DNA from: Candidatus Microthrix subdominans
GTDB taxonomy: Bacteria > Actinomycetota > Acidimicrobiia > Acidimicrobiales > Microtrichaceae
Assembly (NCBI GenBank): GCA_016719385.1
Contig: JADJZA010000010.1
Span: forward strand, 246,553 to 310,552
Direction: 5' to 3'
Length of the DNA stretch: 64,000 bases
Part shown: in pieces, positions 45,487-54,881 of the stretch
Layout of the letters: each line of letters begins with the position of its first letter
Numbering within the stretch: position 1 is the first letter of the stretch
Program-made: the position numbers and the translations under genes
The notes under the pieces: model-generated
What the model was told of the DNA's origin: nothing
Database searches by the model: none
Seen by the model: the letters and a program-made list of their open reading frames with translations, nothing else

Positions 45487-45531
45487 TGCAGGACCTAGGG
45501 GCGCCGCTGCTGTGGGCGCGTGGAGGAATGC

Positions 45532-47062
45532 GTGCGGGTACTCGAGGTCTTTGGGGGCCAATCGGCCGAACACGACGTGTCGGTCGCATCGGGTTGGGCG
45601 GTCGCCGGCGGGCTGCGCGAAGCCGGGCACCACGTCACCGCCGCCCACATCGACCGCGGGGGTCGTTGGCGGGCGATCGAGCTCGACGGACAGTTGCCGG
45701 CGATCCCGCAGCCGCTCGAGTGGCCCGATGCCGACCCTTGGGCGCTGTTGACCCGCAGCGACGCACGGCCAGACGTGCTCATGGCGGTGCTGCACGGTCC
45801 CCGAGGCGAGGACGGGGTGATCGGGGCTCTTGCCCGGTTGGCCGACGTGGCCTGCGTGGGCTCCGGGTTGGCCTCGAGCGCAGTGTGCCTCGACAAGACG
45901 CTGACCCGCGACGTCTTGGATGCCCGGGGCATCGCCCAAACCCGGTGGCTGGGCGTCTACCCGGGTGACCGGGTGCCGACCTATGACGAGGCGGCCGACC
46001 GGCTCGGCTCGACGGTGTTGTACATCAAGCCGGCCAACCTGGGCTCGTCGATCGGCATCAGCCGGGTGGCCGATGTCCTGGGCTGGGACGCAGCGATATC
46101 GCACGCCGCGAGCTACGACGACACGCTGATCATCGAGGCGGGCGTCGAAGGCCGTGAGCTGAGCGTGTCGATCCTGGGCAATCGTGCCGATGGCTACGAC
46201 GTGTCGGCGGTATCGGAGACCCGGCCCCATGGCGAGTTCCTCGACCATGCCGACAAGTACGGGGCCGGGGCGGCCATGGCGCAGGTGCCGGCCGATCTCG
46301 GGCCCGCCCTTCGGGAGCGGGTTCGAGACTCCGCTCCCGACGTGGGCCGCCGCCCTTCGTGTCGACGGCCTGGCCCGGGTGGACGTGTTCCTCACCGAGG
46401 ATGGCGCGCTTCTGGTCAACGAGGTCAACACGATGCCCGGGTTCACCACCGAATCGACCTTTCCGCGCATGTGGGCGGCGTCCGGCGTGGCCTTTCCCCA
46501 GGTGCTCGACCGCCTGTGCAACCTGGCTGTTGGCCGCCACGAGCGGTCAAGAGCGCTCATCGACACCGGCATCGAGCCCGTCGGACCCTCGATCCGCGTG
46601 CGGGCGGCCACCGAGGCCGACTGGCGGGTGATCGGTGAGCTGACGGTGGCGGCGTACGCATCGATCCCCGGTCGGCCGCGTCTGGCGGAGTACGACCGTG
46701 AACTGGCCGACGTCGCCGCCCGTGCAGACGAGTGCACCCTCTTGGTGGCCGAGGACGCCGACGGCTTCGTCGTCGGTGCCGTCGGCTACGACCGCATTCC
46801 CGGCACCGACGGCAAGGTGGGCCGGGCCCGTCAGGTGTCGGTCAGTCCGCAGGCCCGCGGTCGGGGCATCGGTCGAGCATTGGTCGAGGAGGTCATGGCT
46901 CGCCTGCGCTCCGAGGGGGTCACCGAGATGGCTGAGCGGACCGCGGACTACATGGCCGGCGCTCAGGCGCTGTACCTGTCGCTGGGCTTTCGTCGCGCGC
47001 CCGAACGGGACGAGACGCAGGACGACGGCCCCGACCTCATGGGTTTCCATCGCCACCTGTAG
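45532..47062 (+). CDS. D-alanine-D-alanine ligase fused to a GNAT acetyltransferase, frameshifted
   Basis: GTG 45532 (GGAGGAA upstream; GTG 45520 also possible). The ligase part shows VLEVFGGQSAEHDVSVASG, the ATP-grasp segments LYIKPANLGSSIGISRV and VDVFLTEDGALLVNEVNTMP, then GFTTESTFPRMWAASG. The frame breaks near 46330 between RERVRD and TWAAALRVDG. From about 46590 the same frame continues without a stop into a GNAT domain (IRVRAATEADWRVIGELTVA) with the acetyl-CoA motif QVSVSPQARGRGIGRALVEE. Stand-alone Ddl enzymes end before this. The fusion suggests that the dipeptide product or a linked amine is N-acetylated. The gene is convergent with murF. Confidence 0.8.
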
Positions 47063-47096
47063 GGGCCATCCCACCCACTGGGCCGCCCCGTCACCG

Positions 47097-47145
47097 AAGT
47101 CGGGAGCCCGAACGACCGTCAGGCGGTCGTTTCAGCTCCCGAGTT
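47097..47145 (+). repeat. REP-like palindromic element, copy A1
   Basis: 49 nt with imperfect 11-nt arms AAGTCGGGAGC and GCTCCCGAGTT around a core containing CCGTCAGG. Inside, AACGACCG and CGGTCGTT pair with a 5-nt loop. It is repeated 74 nt downstream and resembles the pair at 59956-60063. It may also end transcription of the convergent neighbours. Confidence 0.7.
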
Positions 47146-47170
47146 GGCCGATCAGCTCAATCCAAGCCCG

Positions 47171-47219
47171 AAGTCGGGAGCCCGGAGCGCGCTCAGGCGG
47201 TCGTTTCAGCTCCCGAGTT
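47171..47219 (+). repeat. REP-like palindromic element, copy A2 (overlaps the murF 3' end)
   Basis: Second copy of the 49-nt element, part of a 65-nt direct repeat (47094-47158 and 47168-47232). Its right arm runs into the last codons of murF, and the stop codon of murF lies inside. The core differs (GCTCAGG). Confidence 0.68.
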
Positions 47220-48519
47220 GGCCGATCAGCTCGGCCACGACCTCGTCGATCACATCGTCGCGGCTGCCCTTGATCAGAACCGCCGAGCCGGGCGGCAACG
47301 CGTCGATCCGCTCCCGCAATTGGCGGCGATGGTCCGCAACCGGCAGGCCGTAGATCGGCGCCCGGTAGGCCAGGATCTCGATGCCCAGCGTCTCGGCCCG
47401 CTCGCGGGCGACGGAATGGATCTCGTCGAGGTAGGCGATGCCGTCCCGCAGAGGGCCCAGCACCGCCAGCCGCTCGGGGGCATCGACCGCGGCCAGTGCA
47501 TCGAGGGCTCCGAGAACCGAATCGAGCGTGGCGTTGAAGCTGTCGTCGATCACCGTGATGTCACCGGCGACCCGGTGCATCTGCATGCGTCGGTCGGGTG
47601 GTTCCGCCGCCTCGATGCCGGCAACCGCTGCGTCGAGCGGCACCTCCACAGCGAGGGCGCCGGCCAGTGCTGCCAGCAGGTTGGTCACGTGATGGGCACC
47701 CTTCACGGCTGGATGCAGCTCGGCGTCACCCCACGGCGTGCTCACCGACACCCGCAGCGACAGGTCTCCCGCCAAGTCCACTCGAGGAGCCCGCACGTCG
47801 CCGGTCGAGCCGTAGCTCAGCACCGTGGCCTGGGTACGGGCGGCATAGCCCTCGACCAGCGGATCGTCGGTGGAGAGCACGGCGGTGCCCGAGGCCGGCA
47901 GCCCCTCGACCAGCTCCCCCTTGGTGGCGACGATGCCGTCGCGGCCCATCATCGGCCCCAGGTGGGCCCAGCCCAGCTTGGTCACCACGCCCACCGTCGG
48001 ACGTGCCACCTCGGTCATGATGCGCAGGTCGCCTCGGTATCGGGCGCCCAACTCCAGCACGAGGCACTCGGTCTCGTCGGGCGCCGAGGCGAGAACGCCC
48101 GGCATGGAGAACTTGGTGTTGAACGACCTCGGCGTGGCGTGGGTTCGGTAGGTCGTGGCGGTGGCCGCGGCGATCAGCTGCTTCACCGTGGTCTTGCCGA
48201 CCGACCCGGTGATCCCGACACATCGATCGGTCAGCTTGGGCCGCACGTAGCGGCCGAATGCCAGCATCGCGGGTTCCACCTCGGCGACGACGATCGCCGT
48301 GCCGCCCACCGGAGCCACCTCGCACAGGTACGGACGGTCGGCCGAGACCGCCCGGGGTGTGTGTCGGTTGGTGTCGTCGCGCAGAAACCGGTGGTACCCG
48401 GCGACGAGCAACTCGTCGGGGCTGGTGCCCAGCTCGCGGGGATGGAAGCGGTACTGCTCAACCGGCATCGCCCTGCCCTCGTGCACACCGCCGACCGCGT
48501 CGGCGATCTCGGTGGTCAT
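47206..48519 (-). CDS. murF: UDP-N-acetylmuramoyl-tripeptide-D-Ala-D-Ala ligase-like protein
   Basis: 437 aa from ATG 48519. The ATP motif is CVGITGSVGKTTVKQLI, intact in Gly-Lys-Thr. Other Mur features are NTKFSMPGVLASAPDETECL, LELGARYRGDLRIM, GWAHLGPMMGRDGIVATKGE and, in the C-terminal domain, VIDDSFNATLDSVLGALDAL. The N-terminus (TTEIADAVGGVHEG) matches MurF. It would join D-Ala-D-Ala, possibly from the convergent ligase fusion, to a precursor. The divergence of SVGKTT from the common SNGKTT is mild. A housekeeping or a dedicated secondary role cannot be separated here. Confidence 0.8.
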   Translation of the reverse strand: MTTEIADAVGGVHEGRAMPVEQYRFHPRELGTSPDELLVAGYHRFLRDDTNRHTPRAVSADRPYLCEVAPVGGTAIVVAEVEPAMLAFGRYVRPKLTDRCVGITGSVGKTTVKQLIAAATATTYRTHATPRSFNTKFSMPGVLASAPDETECLVLELGARYRGDLRIMTEVARPTVGVVTKLGWAHLGPMMGRDGIVATKGELVEGLPASGTAVLSTDDPLVEGYAARTQATVLSYGSTGDVRAPRVDLAGDLSLRVSVSTPWGDAELHPAVKGAHHVTNLLAALAGALAVEVPLDAAVAGIEAAEPPDRRMQMHRVAGDITVIDDSFNATLDSVLGALDALAAVDAPERLAVLGPLRDGIAYLDEIHSVARERAETLGIEILAYRAPIYGLPVADHRRQLRERIDALPPGSAVLIKGSRDDVIDEVVAELIGQLGS

Positions 48520-48747
48520 CAACCGCACGGACGGACACCCGGCATCTCGTCTTCGTGCCTGCAGCGACTCCTCACCCGGTCCACGGTAGCGAGGCTCTGA
48601 GGTAGTCGCTGCTCGGAACCCGATCCTGAGCGAGCCTGTGTTCACCGGTCGAGTCAAAAACCAACCAAGGAAGCAGTGAAGGCGCCACGCCCCGAGCCGG
48701 AGGGTTCGGGGTACTGTCGGGATCCCTGCCATCCAAGGAGCTGCGCC

Positions 48748-49059
48748 ATGGCCGAGTTGCCCTCCGTCGCCCAGGTCATCGAACAGCTTCGAGCGGAGCT
48801 GGCCGAAGCCACCGCCAAAGGCGCTGGTCAGGACATCCGGTTCGACATGGGTGAGATTCAGGTCGAACTGGAGGCGCTCGTGACGACCGAGGGCAAGGGA
48901 GGCCTCAACCTGAAGGTGCCGGGCGTCGGGTTCGAGGGCGGGGGGGGGGCGTCGAGCGCCTCCACCATCAAGCTGACGTTGAAGCTGAAGCCCAAGCAGG
49001 TGACACCGGACGGTGGAACGCAGGACCTCAGCGCATCCCGCACGTTCGAAGTCGAATGA
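48748..49059 (+). CDS. Trypco2-like small protein (trypsin co-occurring domain)
   Basis: 103 aa from ATG 48748 with AAGGAG upstream. The sequence VAQVIEQLRAELAEATAKGA, then IRFDMGEIQVELEALVTTEG and KGGLNLKVPGVGFEGG, ends with a strand ASTIKLTLKLKPKQVT. This is the compact trypco2 layout: an N-terminal helix, strands, a glycine linker and a final strand. That family is known from gene pairs with trypsin-NTPase conflict proteins, where it probably acts as an adaptor or sensor. The trypsin-STAND gene follows 15 nt later. The domain call is by eye and wants a profile search. Confidence 0.75.
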   Translation: MAELPSVAQVIEQLRAELAEATAKGAGQDIRFDMGEIQVELEALVTTEGKGGLNLKVPGVGFEGGGGASSASTIKLTLKLKPKQVTPDGGTQDLSASRTFEVE

Positions 49060-49074
49060 GCCGGGCAGCCGGCC

Positions 49075-52000
49075 GTGAGTAGCTCTTGGACCTTCCGTGG
49101 CTCCGAGCTCCTGTGCGAGGTCCGGGTCGAGGCAGCCAGCGGGGGAGCGGTGCTGAGCGGCTGCTCCGTTGGTAACTCCTTGGTGCTCACCTGCGCCCAT
49201 TCGGTGGACGGCGAATCCCCGGCGCTCGACTCGGCGGCAGTCCGTAAGTGCGCGAACGGCTCCACCGCAGCTTGGGTGCCGGCCAAATCGATCTTTGAGA
49301 ACACCAGCCTGGACGTTCGCGTGTTGTTGCTCGACAAACCCTTGTGGGATCTCAACCCTCCACCGTGGGGGTACCTCAACGGGGACGGTGACATCGAGGC
49401 GGAGCTCTGGGGCTATCCGGGCGCCACCGCCGCTCGTTCGGGTACGGGTGCCCAGTACCGGGCGGGCGTCACCATCACCGGTGGGTCGGACCAACCAGAA
49501 CGGTCGATCGAGACCCGACTGAATCCGCGACCGAACACGGCGGGCGGGCGGTTGGATGGCAGCGCTGAAGAGGTCATCAGCGGTTGGGCCGGGATCTCCG
49601 GGGGACCGGTGGTTGCGGATGGCCGTCTGGTGGGCATCCTGCGAGTGGTGGACGGCACGCTCGACGCGCTGCGGATGGTCAGTGCGTCGTCGATGTTGCT
49701 CGCTGACGACGATCACGGCCGGGGAACACTTCGTCAGGTCATCTGGAGCCATTTGCGCCAGGAGGTGGTGGCATCCAACGACGGATTGTTGGTTCCATGT
49801 CCTGTCAGGCCCGTTGGCAGCACCGGCGAGATGGCAGCGGTGGTGCTCGAACCGCCGGTGGCGCCGCTACGCCCGAGCAACCTGCGCCCGATGGCGGCAC
49901 TTCAGTACCGCCATGCCGTGGTGCCGTATGTGCCGGGCGACCCCATCGATGTGACCACTCACAATGATGTTTGGACTGACCCAATCGAAACGGTGGGTCG
50001 TGGGGATACGACCGACGCACGCCTCGACGGGTTTCTCGAAACGGGCAATCGGTTCCGGGCAGCACTGCTGACCGGGGCCGGTGGCATGGGCAAGTCCCGG
50101 GCCGCCCAGGAGCTCTTGGTTCGAGCGTCGGCCGATGGCTGGGTGGTGGGACTCCTTCGAGCCAAGCACGAATCGGCATGGTCCCAAGCAGGGACGGTCG
50201 TCAACGCCGACCTGCTGGTCGTCGTCGACTACCCCGAAGACCAGCCGACGGCGGTTCGTCAGTGGATGGAATGGGCAAAGTCCTGCGCCGACGACGCAAG
50301 CCACCGGGTGAGGCTGTTGCTGCTCAGCCGCCACCGGGGCGCGTTCGATCACGTCCTCCTGGAGTCCGACACGCTGGAGCGGAGCGACCTGGAGGCGCTC
50401 GGGCGCAAGCAGGTGGGCAACCAAAAGGTGCTGGGTGAGGTGGCGGCCAAGCGGTTCGGCCAGCTTGAGATGGAGGTCTCACCCACTTGGAGTGCTCAGC
50501 AGTCGACGTTCGATACGTCGCTGGCGGTTGTCGCCGCAGCGTTCGAGGGCGGTGACAGTGACCGCGTGGTCCTGCAGAGGTTGCTCGAACGAGAGCGGCA
50601 GTTCTGGCGAAGCCACCTGGTGCCGTCATCCACGCCGCTCAACCCGGTGCCGGACGCGCTCAGAGATGAGGTTCGGGGCAATCTCCGCAAGGCCGTCGCA
50701 TCGCTGTCGTTGGGCGGAGTAACAACCCAGGAGCAAGCATGCGAACGGCTTGAACTGTTCGGCCTGACGGCCGCAGCGGCAGAACATCTCGCCACTGGGT
50801 ACGAGGGCATGTACGGAGATGGGTTCGAGGCGCTGCATCCCGACCCGGTTGCGGACGTACTGATCGCAGAACTCGACCCGGATCTCATCCGGACTGTGTT
50901 GTTGGCCGCAGTACCGGACGCCCAGGCAGACGTGCTCGTCACCCTCGCGCGGGTCGCGGGCGCCGCTACCAACCCGCAGACGGCTGTCGTCGGACCGTTT
51001 GCGTCGGATTTGCTTGCCAGCCTTGAGACGACGTGGGAAGTCTTCGGCTCGGCGTTGGCGTCTCGCGCGCAGGACGGTGCTCAGCCACGAACCACTCGAC
51101 GGGCCTTGACCGGCTTGGCCGAGCTAATCCGAGTGTTGCCGTGGGATGACGCAAAAACGGTCCAACGACTTGAACGGGCCTTGGGCTGTGATGCGAATAT
51201 TCTCGCGCCCCTCGTTAAGGGTATCGCAGCAGTCATTGATCAAATTGAGGTCGATCATTACCGGGCTCAAGCGGCCGAGAACCGGGCCTACGAACCCGAC
51301 CTGGCAGCGGCGTTGAACAACCTGGCCATCAGGTTGTCTGAGACCGGTGACCGTGCGGGTGCGGTCGCGCCCGCCCAAGAAGCAGTCGACCTTTACCGGG
51401 CTCAAGCGGCCGAGAACCGGGCCTACGAACCCGACCTGGCAGCGGCGTTGAACAACCTGGCCAACAGGTTGTCTGAGACCGGTGACCGTGCGGGTGCGGT
51501 CGCGCCCGCCCAAGAAGCAGTCGACCTCCGGCGGGCTCAAGCGGCCGAGAACCGGGCCTACGAACCCGACCTGGCAGCGGCGTTGAACAACCTGGCCATC
51601 AGGTTGTCTGAGACCGGTGACCGTGCGGGTGCGGTCGCGCCCGCCCAAGAAGCAGTCGACCTCCGGCGGGCTCAGCGGCCGAGAACCGGGCCTACGAACC
51701 CACCTGGCAGCGGCGTTGAACACCCTGGCCACAGGTTGCTGAGGGACCGTGCGGGTGGGTCGACCTCCGGCGGGCTCAGCGGCCGAGAACCGGGCCTACG
51801 AACCCGACCTGGCAGCGGCGTTGAACAACCTGGCCACAGGTTGTCTGAGACCGGTGACCGTGCGGGTGCGGTCGCCCGCCCAGAAGCAGTCGACCTCTAC
51901 GGGCTCAAGCGGCGAGAACCGGGCCTACGAACCCGACCTGGCCAGCGGCGTTGAACACCCTGGCCAACAGGTTGTCTGAGACCGGTGACCGTGCGGGTGC

Positions 52001-52931
52001 GGTCGCGCCCGCCCAAGAAGCAGTCGACCTCCGGCGGGCTCAAGCGGCCGAGAACCGGGCCTGCTCACCCGACCTGGCAGCGGCGCTGCACACCCTGGCC
52101 AACAGGTCGTCTGCCACCGTTTACCGTACGGGTGCGGTCGCGCCCGCCCAAGAAGCAGTCGACCTTTCCGGGCTCAAGCGGCCGAGAACCGGGCCTACGA
52201 ACCCGACCTGGCAGCGGCGTTGAACACCCTGGCCAACAGGTTGTCTGAGACCGGTGACCGTGCGGGTGCGGTCGCCCGCCCAAGAAGCAGTCGACCTCCG
52301 GCGGGCTCAAGCGGCCGAGAACCGGGCCTACGAACCCGACCTGGCAGCGGCGTTGAACAACCTGGCCATCAGGTTGTCTGAGACCGGTGACCGTGCGGGT
52401 GCGGTCGCGCCCGCCCAAGAAGCAGTCGACCTCCGGCGGGCTCAAGCGGCCGAGAACCGGGCCTACGAACCCGACCTCGCCATGGCGTTGAACACCCTGG
52501 CCAACAGGTTGTCTGAGACCGGTGACCGTGCGGGTGCGGTCGCGCCCGCCCAAGAAGCAGTCGACCTCCGGCGGGCTCAAGCGGCCGAGAACCGGGCCTA
52601 CGAACCCGACCTCGCCATGGCGTTGAACAACCTGGCCATCAGCTTGTCTGAGACCGGTGACCGTGCGGGTGCGGTCGCGCCCGCCCAAGAAGCAGTCGAC
52701 CTCCGGCGGGCTCAAGCGGCCGAGAACCGGGCCTACGAACCCAACCTGGCAGCGGCGTTGAACAACCTGGCCATCAGCTTGTCTGAGACCGGTGACCGTG
52801 CGGGTGCGGTCGCACCCGCCCAAGAAGCAGTCGACCTCTACCAGCGGCTGATAGTCGACGAGTCGTTCCGCTCCGACGACCTGGACCGGGCACAGCAGAC
52901 GCTGGATGGCCTCCTCGACGGGCCGGAGTAG
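49075..52931 (+). CDS. Trypsin-like protease / STAND NTPase / TPR conflict-system protein, frameshifted in its repeats
   Basis: GTG 49075. The N-terminal 200 residues form a trypsin-like protease with a complete triad: His42 (TCAHSVDG), Asp80 (SLDVRVLLLD) and Ser175 (GISGGPVV). A P-loop NTPase follows: LLTGAGGMGKSRAAQELL (Lys340) and Walker B DLLVVVDYPED. From about residue 725 come TPR repeats of 45 residues (LNNLAIRLSETGDRAGAVAP, then AQEAVDLYRAQAAENRAYEP). The frame is first lost near 51671 and recovered by 52254-52931, where the true C-terminus (SFRSDDLDRAQQTLDGLLDG) is found. The corrected length is roughly 1290 aa. This architecture is typical of NTP-dependent bacterial conflict systems: repeats sense, NTPase oligomerises, protease is the effector. 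The trigger is unknown. lepA follows 12 nt later. Confidence 0.85.
51246..52850 (+). repeat. Tandem array of twelve 135-bp TPR-coding repeats
   Basis: Twelve copies of a 135-nt unit, marked by GCCGAGAACCGGGCC or close variants. Copies 1-3 and 9-12 are nearly identical and in frame. Copies 4-8 have short deletions, and copy 7 has many substitutions. Such uniformity suggests recent duplication and likely copy-number change, and it also makes assembly unreliable. Confidence 0.85.
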
Positions 52932-52943
52932 CCTGCCGGGGCC

Positions 52944-54725
52944 GTGACAAACCTTGACCACATCCGCAACTTCTCGATCATCGCCCACATCGACCACGGG
53001 AAGTCGACGTTGGCCGACCGGCTGCTGGAGATCTCCGGCGCGGTCAATGCCCGGGACATGCGCGCCCAGTTTCTCGACTCGATGGACCTGGAGCGCGAGC
53101 GAGGCATCACGATCAAACTCCAGTCGGTGCAGGTCGACTGGGCCGGTCACAAGCTGCACCTGATCGACACGCCCGGTCACGTCGACTTCGGCTACGAGGT
53201 CAGCCGGAGCCTGGCCGCCTGCGAGGGCGTGGTGCTGGTGGTCGACGCCAGCCAGGGTATCGAGGCCCAGACCCTGGCCAACTGCTACCTGGCCCTCGAG
53301 AACGACCTCGAGATCGTCGCATGCCTGAACAAGATCGACCTGCCTGCGGCCGAACCGGAACGGGTTGCTGCCGAGATCGAAAAGGTGCTCGGCATCCCGG
53401 CCGAGGAGGTGCTGCACCTCTCGGCCAAAACCGGCGAGGGGGTCGGTGCGCTGCTCGACGCGGTCATCGAGCGCATCCCACCCCCGGTCGGCGACGCCGG
53501 CGCCGAGCTGCAGGCCCTGATCTTCGACTCGCACTTCGACCAATACCGCGGCGTGGTGTCGTCGGTGCGGGTGATGAACGGCGTGATGAAGACCAACCAG
53601 AAGCTGTCGTTCCTCCAGGCGAGCAGCACCCACGCTGCCGAGGAGATCGGTGTCCGCCGCCCGGTCAACACGCCGGTGAAGCAGCTGGGCCCGGGCGAGG
53701 TGGGCTACCTGATCGCCGGCATCAAGGACGTGGGCGAGGCCCGCTCCGGTGAGACGGTGACCGACTCGGCCAAGCCTGGTGACCCGCTGGCGGGATATGC
53801 CGAACCCAAGCCGATGGTGTTCTGCGGCTTGTACCCGGTGGAGGGCGACGCCTTCGAGGAGCTGCGCGAGAGCCTGGAAAAGCTGCGGCTGAACGACAGC
53901 TCGTTCACCTACGAGCCCGAGACCTCCGGCGCACTGGGCTTCGGCTTCCGCTGCGGCTTCCTCGGCCTGTTGCACATGGAGATCGTGCGGGAGCGCCTCG
54001 AGCGCGAGTTCGACCTGTCGCTGATCGCCACCGCCCCGTCGGTGGAATACGAGGTGGAGACGACCGCGGGCGAGATGCTGTCGGTGCACAACCCGTCCAG
54101 CCTGCCGCCACCGACCGAGATCGAACAGATCAGCGAACCACAGCTGCGCATGACGATCCTCTCCCCGGCGGAGTACGTCGGCACGATCATGGAGCTGTGC
54201 CTCAGCCGTCGCGGCGAGCAGCTGGGCATGGAGTACCTGTCGCCCGAGCGCGTGGAGTTCACCTACCGCCTGCCGCTGGCCGAGGTGGTGATCGACTTCT
54301 TCGACGCCTTGAAGAGCCGCACCCAGGGCTACGCCAGCCTGGACTACGACACCGACGGCTACCTGCCCGCCGAGCTGGTGCGGGTGGACATCATGTTGAG
54401 CGGCGAGACCGTCGACGCCTTCAGCGCCATCGTGCACAAGGAACGGTCCTATGAGTACGGGCGGCGCACGGCCGAAAAGCTGAAGGAGCTGATCCCGCGC
54501 CAGCAGTTTGACGTGCCGATCCAGGCGGCCATCGGCGGGCAGATCATCGCCCGGGAGACGGTCAAAGCGTTCCGCAAGGACGTGACCGAGAAGCTCTACG
54601 GCGGCGACATCACCCGCAAGCGCAAGCTGCTCGAGAAGCAGAAGGCCGGCAAGAAGCGCATGAAGTCGATCGGCAAGGTGGACATCCCACCCGACACCTT
54701 CATTAAGGCCCTTCGCCTGGACTGA
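52944..54725 (+). CDS. lepA: Elongation factor 4 (LepA)
   Basis: 593 aa from GTG 52944. GTPase motifs are in place: G1 AHIDHGKST (14-22), effector region ERERGITIKLQSVQV, DTPGHVDF, and NKIDLP. The EF4-specific C-terminal domain ends in KRMKSIGKVDIPPDTFIKAL. LepA promotes back-translocation or initiation steps on the ribosome. Length is standard. It lies next to hrcA, a common arrangement in actinobacteria (lepA-hrcA-dnaJ). Confidence 0.95.
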   Translation: MTNLDHIRNFSIIAHIDHGKSTLADRLLEISGAVNARDMRAQFLDSMDLERERGITIKLQSVQVDWAGHKLHLIDTPGHVDFGYEVSRSLAACEGVVLVVDASQGIEAQTLANCYLALENDLEIVACLNKIDLPAAEPERVAAEIEKVLGIPAEEVLHLSAKTGEGVGALLDAVIERIPPPVGDAGAELQALIFDSHFDQYRGVVSSVRVMNGVMKTNQKLSFLQASSTHAAEEIGVRRPVNTPVKQLGPGEVGYLIAGIKDVGEARSGETVTDSAKPGDPLAGYAEPKPMVFCGLYPVEGDAFEELRESLEKLRLNDSSFTYEPETSGALGFGFRCGFLGLLHMEIVRERLEREFDLSLIATAPSVEYEVETTAGEMLSVHNPSSLPPPTEIEQISEPQLRMTILSPAEYVGTIMELCLSRRGEQLGMEYLSPERVEFTYRLPLAEVVIDFFDALKSRTQGYASLDYDTDGYLPAELVRVDIMLSGETVDAFSAIVHKERSYEYGRRTAEKLKELIPRQQFDVPIQAAIGGQIIARETVKAFRKDVTEKLYGGDITRKRKLLEKQKAGKKRMKSIGKVDIPPDTFIKALRLD

Positions 54726-54881
54726 GGGCACCTCGACTCATGTCGAGCGGGTCCCACCGGTAGAATCAGGCGGCTATGGCATCGGTGACCACCTCCCCAG
54801 CGTCTTTGACGCCCGTCGCCCCAGCGGTGCGCCCGCTGGGCGCGTCCCGGCGCCACGGCGCTGCGACGAGGGGAGAAACCG

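Noticed and set aside
51246..52850. Tandem repeats as a CRISPR array
   Set aside because: Units are 135 nt with no spacers, code for TPR motifs in frame, and no cas genes are near. The Cas4-like nuclease at 4874 is 46 kb away and stand-alone.
52065..54731. 888-codon minus-strand frame opposite lepA and the TPR repeats
   Set aside because: It is an antisense shadow; lepA on the plus strand is unmistakable.
54726..54881. CIRCE operator upstream of hrcA
   Set aside because: No TTAGCACTC-N9-GAGTGCTAA or close variant is visible.
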